From: Formicarius rufipectus
Taxonomy: Eukaryota > Chordata > Aves > Passeriformes > Formicariidae
Length of the DNA: 64,000 nucleotides
Assembly: GCA_013399695.1 (NCBI GenBank)
Contig: VXAU01003744.1
Location: forward strand, 166-64,165
Reading direction: 5' to 3'
Shown here: positions 60,215 through 64,000 of the stretch, in pieces
How positions within the stretch are numbered: the first letter of the stretch is position 1
How the letters are laid out: each line of letters opens with the position of its first letter
Translations under genes and position numbers: made by a program
The notes under the pieces: model-generated
The model's input: the letters and a program-made list of their open reading frames with translations, nothing else
What the model was told of the DNA's origin: nothing
Database searches by the model: none

Positions 60215-60355
60215 CTGCAGGATCAGCAGCATCTGGACCACGGCAGGGGGCACCCTGGCCCTGGCCCGGGACAGCGCCTCCTCCAGCTTCATGTTGAGCG
60301 TGATGATGTTCCTGAAGTGCAGCAGGGCCAGCTGCCGCACCGAGGGCTCCTTCCC
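60215..60355 (-). CDS. PRR5: PRR5 coding exon
   Basis: A 141-nt exon (47 codons, phases 0 and 0) encodes GKEPSVRQLALLHFRNIITL, NMKLEEALSRARARVPPAVV and QMLLILQ. Human PRR5 has GKEPSVRQLALLHFRN and ARVPPAIVQMLLVLQ here, so the match is nearly complete. This helical segment belongs to the HbrB-like conserved domain of Protor proteins that associates with RICTOR in mTORC2. The acceptor is CCCGCAG (60357-60356) and the donor CTGCAG|GTAC (60214-60213). The open frame continues into the flanking intron on both sides, but similarity stops at these sites. Confidence 0.97.
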
Positions 60356-62422
60356 CTGCGGGACACACACCTGTCACCTGCCAAAGCCCCTGGAGAAATG
60401 CCTGCCTCCCCTCCCGAGCCTTAAATGAGGAGCAAGAGAAACACAGCAAAGGGCAGGGAGCTGCACTGCATGTCTGAGTTGGCAGCAAGACAGTGGGGAG
60501 GTGATGGAGGGTTGGGGTGAGCACTGAATTATTCCTATATATATATATGTGAATATTTTATACTTAAGAGTACACCAGTAATGAAATGTGCCATATGTTT
60601 ATAAAAAAACAAAAGGCAGTGTTGCAAACTGGTCAAATTTCCATTTTTTCTTAAGATTCTGAGCACTGGCTGGTTACTGTGCTCAAGTTGTGGCTGGAAT
60701 CCTGACTCAGCCCACCTTCTCTCTGCAGTCTGAGAAGCTTCCCTGCCAGGCAGGAGCAGAGCTGCTGCTCATATTGCATTTTCAAAGACATCTTTTTGCT
60801 GTTCAACATGGCCATGCCATTGAAGAAACTCAGGTGAAGAACATAAAAGAACACAGCACTACCTCTGCCTGCAGAGATTGGCAGCACTTGCCATAGGAGG
60901 AGTTGTGAAGCTGTTCCTCTCTCTGGCATTAGGGGTTTTTCCTTGGCACACACATATTTTTGCCTGCTGTTATGAGAGTTGCCAGCCAAATATTAACACT
61001 CCTGGAAGGTCCAGTACTGACTTATCTAAGTCTGGAACAGAGAAGCCTGACCCAACCCCAATCATTCCTTTTCACTTTGTTAATTATTTATACTGAAGTA
61101 AAGAAGACCCCAAATCTGCTTCAGTTGCAATGAATAGAATGTACAAGAGCACATAAACACCAGGTGGGCTTTTGGAAGTCACCTCAGAACATCAGCAACT
61201 AGACCTATTTGAATTTACATGGGGCTTAGGACTCTTAACCCCTCGAGGCTCCTTTGAAAAAGCAAGTAATTATTTCCATCTGATAGAGGAGAAAACTCCT
61301 CATGCTACTAAAAGATTTTCAAAGGCCTCAGAAACACAACAGAGAAAAAGGGTGTGTGGTGCAATTTTCAAAAACCACTGCGTGAGTTTTAATTTAGTGA
61401 AGTGCTTTGGAAAACCAGGCTGAGAGCCTACCTGTATCTTTAAGTGTCCAAATCTCTTGGATTTAAATTACAGGGCACTTAGAAAAACCTTCCTTTGTGT
61501 TTTAGTATGTTTTTAATACCATCTTATTTCTATTGCTTTACAGTTTGTAGTGGTAAGACACAAGGCTCTGAGTGAAGTAGCCCGGTATGTTTTATGAGCT
61601 CTTCCTTTTCAGAATCATATTCCATGTGAAGTTGCAGCTTTCCCACTGAATTCAGATTTCATGCAAATGGGAAAACTGTTGGCAAACATTTTAGGCATAA
61701 AGCCCACTTGGAAAAATGGCAGAAGGCCTCTGAAGTTTCCCCAAATATGTTCAGGCACCAAGTCCCACTGAAAGCTGAAGGCACCTGTGAGCAGCCCCAG
61801 AAGGTCATTTGTACCTCTCTGGTAGAGATTTCCTTGGGACTTCAGTGAGAAACAGCACTTTGTGGCCATCACTAGAGGATTGAGCCTCCACCCAAATCAG
61901 ATCAAGTGTCTGTTGTGGATTTAAAGTTACTGGAGTTAAAATCTGTGCCCATGTAAACTGGTCTACCTCCACTGGCTATTGCTGTCCACTTACAGTGGCA
62001 CAGAATTTGAGCTCAGAAATATAATTCCTTTTCAGAAGCGGAGACACTGCAGCAAAAATTCACACTGCAGAGGAGGAAATGCATGTATTTAAGCCAACAC
62101 AACTCCACCTCTTCCACTGTGTGCATATTTCAGTGTACCATTCACAACCCCTTTTTCACTTCTAGTGTGAATTGGCAGAAGGACCAACTAGCCTCCCTAC
62201 ACTTCACTTTTGTTTCCCAAGTTCCCCTTCATCTTTTCCACCCAAGCACTTCCAAACCATTTGCATAAGTAACTCATTTGCATGACATGACTGCACAGAA
62301 CAGCTGCACTGGGAGGTTGGCCCAGGGAGAGGGAATTGAGGATTGCATCAATCTGCTGATGAACCAGTAAAGTTGCTCCTTCCAGTTTGTCAAGATTCTA
62401 TAGTAACAGAGTAATTTTTCAC
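60356..62422 (-). other. PRR5: PRR5 intron, 2067 bp
   Basis: Phase-0 intron from CAG|GTGAAA (62422-62421) to CCCGCAG (60357-60356). A short AT run occurs at about 60536-60549. Nothing else is recognised. Confidence 0.85.
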
Positions 62423-62514
62423 CTGCACAGGATAGAAAATAGCCTGAAGCATGGGCAGGACATCACTGAAGAAAAAATCCCAGGTTTCAGCTAAGGTATC
62501 CAGGAGTTTCTGCC
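62423..62514 (-). CDS. PRR5: PRR5 coding exon (first one inside the window)
   Basis: A 92-nt exon (2 + 30 codons, phases 1 and 0) has acceptor TTGCAG (62516-62515) and donor GTGCAG|GTGAAA. It encodes (G)QKLLDTLAETWDFFFSDVLP followed by MLQAIFYPVQ, almost identical to human QKLLDSLAETWDFFFSDVLP/MLQAIFYPVQ. It lies in the conserved HbrB-like domain. The visible PRR5 exons together give about 306 residues of a protein that is about 388 in human, so roughly the first 80-100 residues lie right of the window. Confidence 0.97.
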
Positions 62515-62924
62515 CTGCAAGAACACAAAACAAGTGAGTGAAGCATTTAGGTTGTAACCTGCTAACTGCAACGAGTAAAACATGCAGGAAACAACATGAA
62601 CCTGCTGGTAAATGCTAAGGTGGATCACCTAGCAGGTACTAGAAGCACTACAGAATTAGTACTCCTTTTGGTGTACCAGAGCCTTCAGTATTTGTGTCTT
62701 TTCAAGTAACACATTTGAAGTTCTTTGTAAACTCAAAGACTTTGAGGTTACTCTGGAAAACGCTGTGAAGAACAAAGAGTAATAGCCCAGGTTACCTCCT
62801 CCCCTTGCAGCAACTCCTCCTGGACAAGGCAGTGGAGGAGAGCAGGACACAGCAGGTTAGACACAGAACTTTCCTGCAGAGGAATGTCCCTCACCATGCT
62901 CCCTCTGCCCTTCAAGCTGCAGGG

Positions 62925-63338
62925 CAGCAGAGCACACCACGCTCTGCTCCTCACCCACCCACCAGTGAGGGGCTGGGGGGGACAGAGCCGGGACAGCTGA
63001 TCCCAGCTGGCCACAGGGACATCCCAGACCATGTGGGGTCACGCTCAGCATGTAGAGCTGGAGGAGGAGGAGGAATGTTTGGAGGGATGGTGATTGTCTT
63101 CCCAGGTCACCACTGAGCTCTCCTGGAGGTGCTGAGCCCCTGCCTGCCCATGGCAAGTGGGGAACGAATTCCTTGGTTTGCTTTGCTTGTGTGCATAGTG
63201 TTTGCTTTCCTTATTAAATTCTCTTTATTTTAACCCACAGAATTTCTCACTTTCACCCTTCCAATTCCTCCATCCCATCAGGCAAGTGGAGAGTGGCCAT
63301 GTGGGGCTGAGCTGCTGGCTGGGGTTAAACCAGGACCA
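62925..63338 (+). mobile_element. old ERVL-type LTR, 5' end degraded
   Basis: Ordered landmarks of the common songbird ERVL LTR are visible: CCAGTGAGG...GGGACAGCTGA (near 62960-63000), CCATGTGGGGTCACGCTCAG (63030-63049), CCCTGCCTGCCCATGG...GAATTCCTTGG, TTGCTTTGCTTGTGTGCAT, an ATTAAA signal at 63213-63218, TTTAACCCACAG, and a GCTGGCTGGGGTTAAACCAG end near 63314-63333. The sequence is diverged and its 5' boundary is unclear, so I did not identify a target duplication. It is antisense to PRR5 and differs from the younger LTR at 10723-11406. Confidence 0.75.
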
Positions 63339-63366
63339 TACCTTGGTATTTTAACCCCCCACACCA

Positions 63367-63573
63367 GTGTCTGAAACACTAAAGGGTTTCCAGGATCTAA
63401 ATCTGATGGAGAAGGAGAAGCCCAACCACTTCATGCCTCGAGGGCAGAGTTTTTATAGAGTTAAACATGTTAGTTGCCCACAAGCTGAGGTTAAGTGGAA
63501 ACTAAGCCCTTACAAATCTGGTCCTTTTCAAGTCTTGCTGCTGGAATTGCATGAAGTCAAATTACCCTGTTGA
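63367..63573 (+). other. short frame with faint retroviral pol-like end
   Basis: Next to the old LTR, a 68-codon plus-strand frame contains GPFQVLL followed shortly by EVKLP, which recalls the pattern at the carboxy end of retroviral integrases. The rest does not clearly match. The position 3' of a plus-strand LTR would suit a decayed internal region, but similarity this short may be chance. No coding function is expected. Confidence 0.2.
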
Positions 63574-64000
63574 GGTAAAAATGCCTTTACTGTCACACAC
63601 TTCCTCTGTCTTTGTGGGCAGCTTGTCCTGGGAGGTGATGGATTTCTGCCCTGCAGCTCAGAAAGGCTGCAGAGTGAAGTGCCTTGGGCAGGCTGCCCTT
63701 TAATTGAGGGCTGGGGAAGAATTCCTAGGGTTTGGTGATGATTTCACAGGAAGGAACATGACTTACATGCCCTTTCAAGAATACACCTTTTTTTTTTTAC
63801 TGTCAGGCAAAGGTCCCCACATTTCCCATCAGCACTTGCTGGATTCCAGGAAACTGGGTTACTCTAAATGCTCATTTTAATGAAGCACAATATAATCAAT
63901 ACTGTCTGACATAAAAATGGCATGCAGTACTTTTCATGGGGTTTCTAAAAGTTAACTGAAATTGCTGAAAGAAATGGAAGAATAAATAATTAGATATTAG

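Larger units (their letters stand above)
62515..64000 (-). other. PRR5: PRR5 intron (continues right of window)
   Basis: The phase-1 intron upstream of the first visible PRR5 exon; the preceding exon was not found. It holds an old ERVL LTR (about 62925-63338) and a short frame just after it with faint retroviral character (63367-63573). Confidence 0.75.

Noticed and set aside
1..64000. A new prokaryote-like system (operon, CRISPR, toxin-antitoxin, phage)
   Set aside because: The window is vertebrate DNA with split genes and LINE/LTR/SINE repeats; there are no direct-repeat arrays, ribosome-binding sites or clustered intronless genes.

Overview
This window is vertebrate nuclear DNA from a bird, probably a songbird. 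The evidence is split genes with GT-AG introns, many CR1 LINE pieces (young and very old), ERVL-type LTRs whose ends match the songbird LTR pattern, and a SINE with a tRNA-Ile head and a CR1 tail of the TguSINE1 kind known from zebra finch. There are no operons, CRISPR arrays or other prokaryotic features. Most long open frames are chance frames in introns, intergenic DNA or repeats.

Two genes are firmly supported, both on the minus strand and in the order known from other vertebrates (PRR5, then ARHGAP8). The right part (about 44.15 to 64 kb) holds the last four coding exons of PRR5 (Protor-1, a RICTOR-binding subunit of mTORC2): 62514-62423, 60355-60215, 47771-47633 and 45464-44914, with the stop codon and a candidate 3' UTR. 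Its 5' exons lie beyond the right edge. The left part (about 1 to 16-18 kb) holds five coding exons from the 5' half of ARHGAP8 (BPGAP1, a BCH/Sec14-type domain plus RhoGAP protein): 15905-15808, 13545-13408, 5720-5633, 3075-2944 and 2240-2155. The RhoGAP half should lie beyond the left edge. The last visible ARHGAP8 exon is one base short of the family's usual length and its frame breaks, which is the most important anomaly here.

Between the genes (about 16 to 44 kb) I see no recognisable protein-coding gene. This stretch has two CpG-rich patches (about 17.7-18.05 kb, a candidate ARHGAP8 promoter, and about 25.7-26.25 kb), several CR1 copies including an ancient degenerate one at 28.1-28.75 kb, the tRNA-Ile SINE at 33.1 kb, and strand-asymmetric AC-rich and GT-rich tracts. 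The introns hold a complete solo ERVL LTR with a perfect 5-bp target duplication (10723-11406), an older LTR (about 62.9-63.34 kb), a long ATCT microsatellite, a GC-rich minisatellite beside a PRR5 splice donor, and a 111-bp MITE-like inverted repeat.

The two genes are independent cytoplasmic signalling proteins, but they are neighbours and in mammals yield PRR5-ARHGAP8 read-through transcripts. The intron phases here would allow one in-frame read-through splice. Gene names rest on my memory of family sequences; no database search was run.
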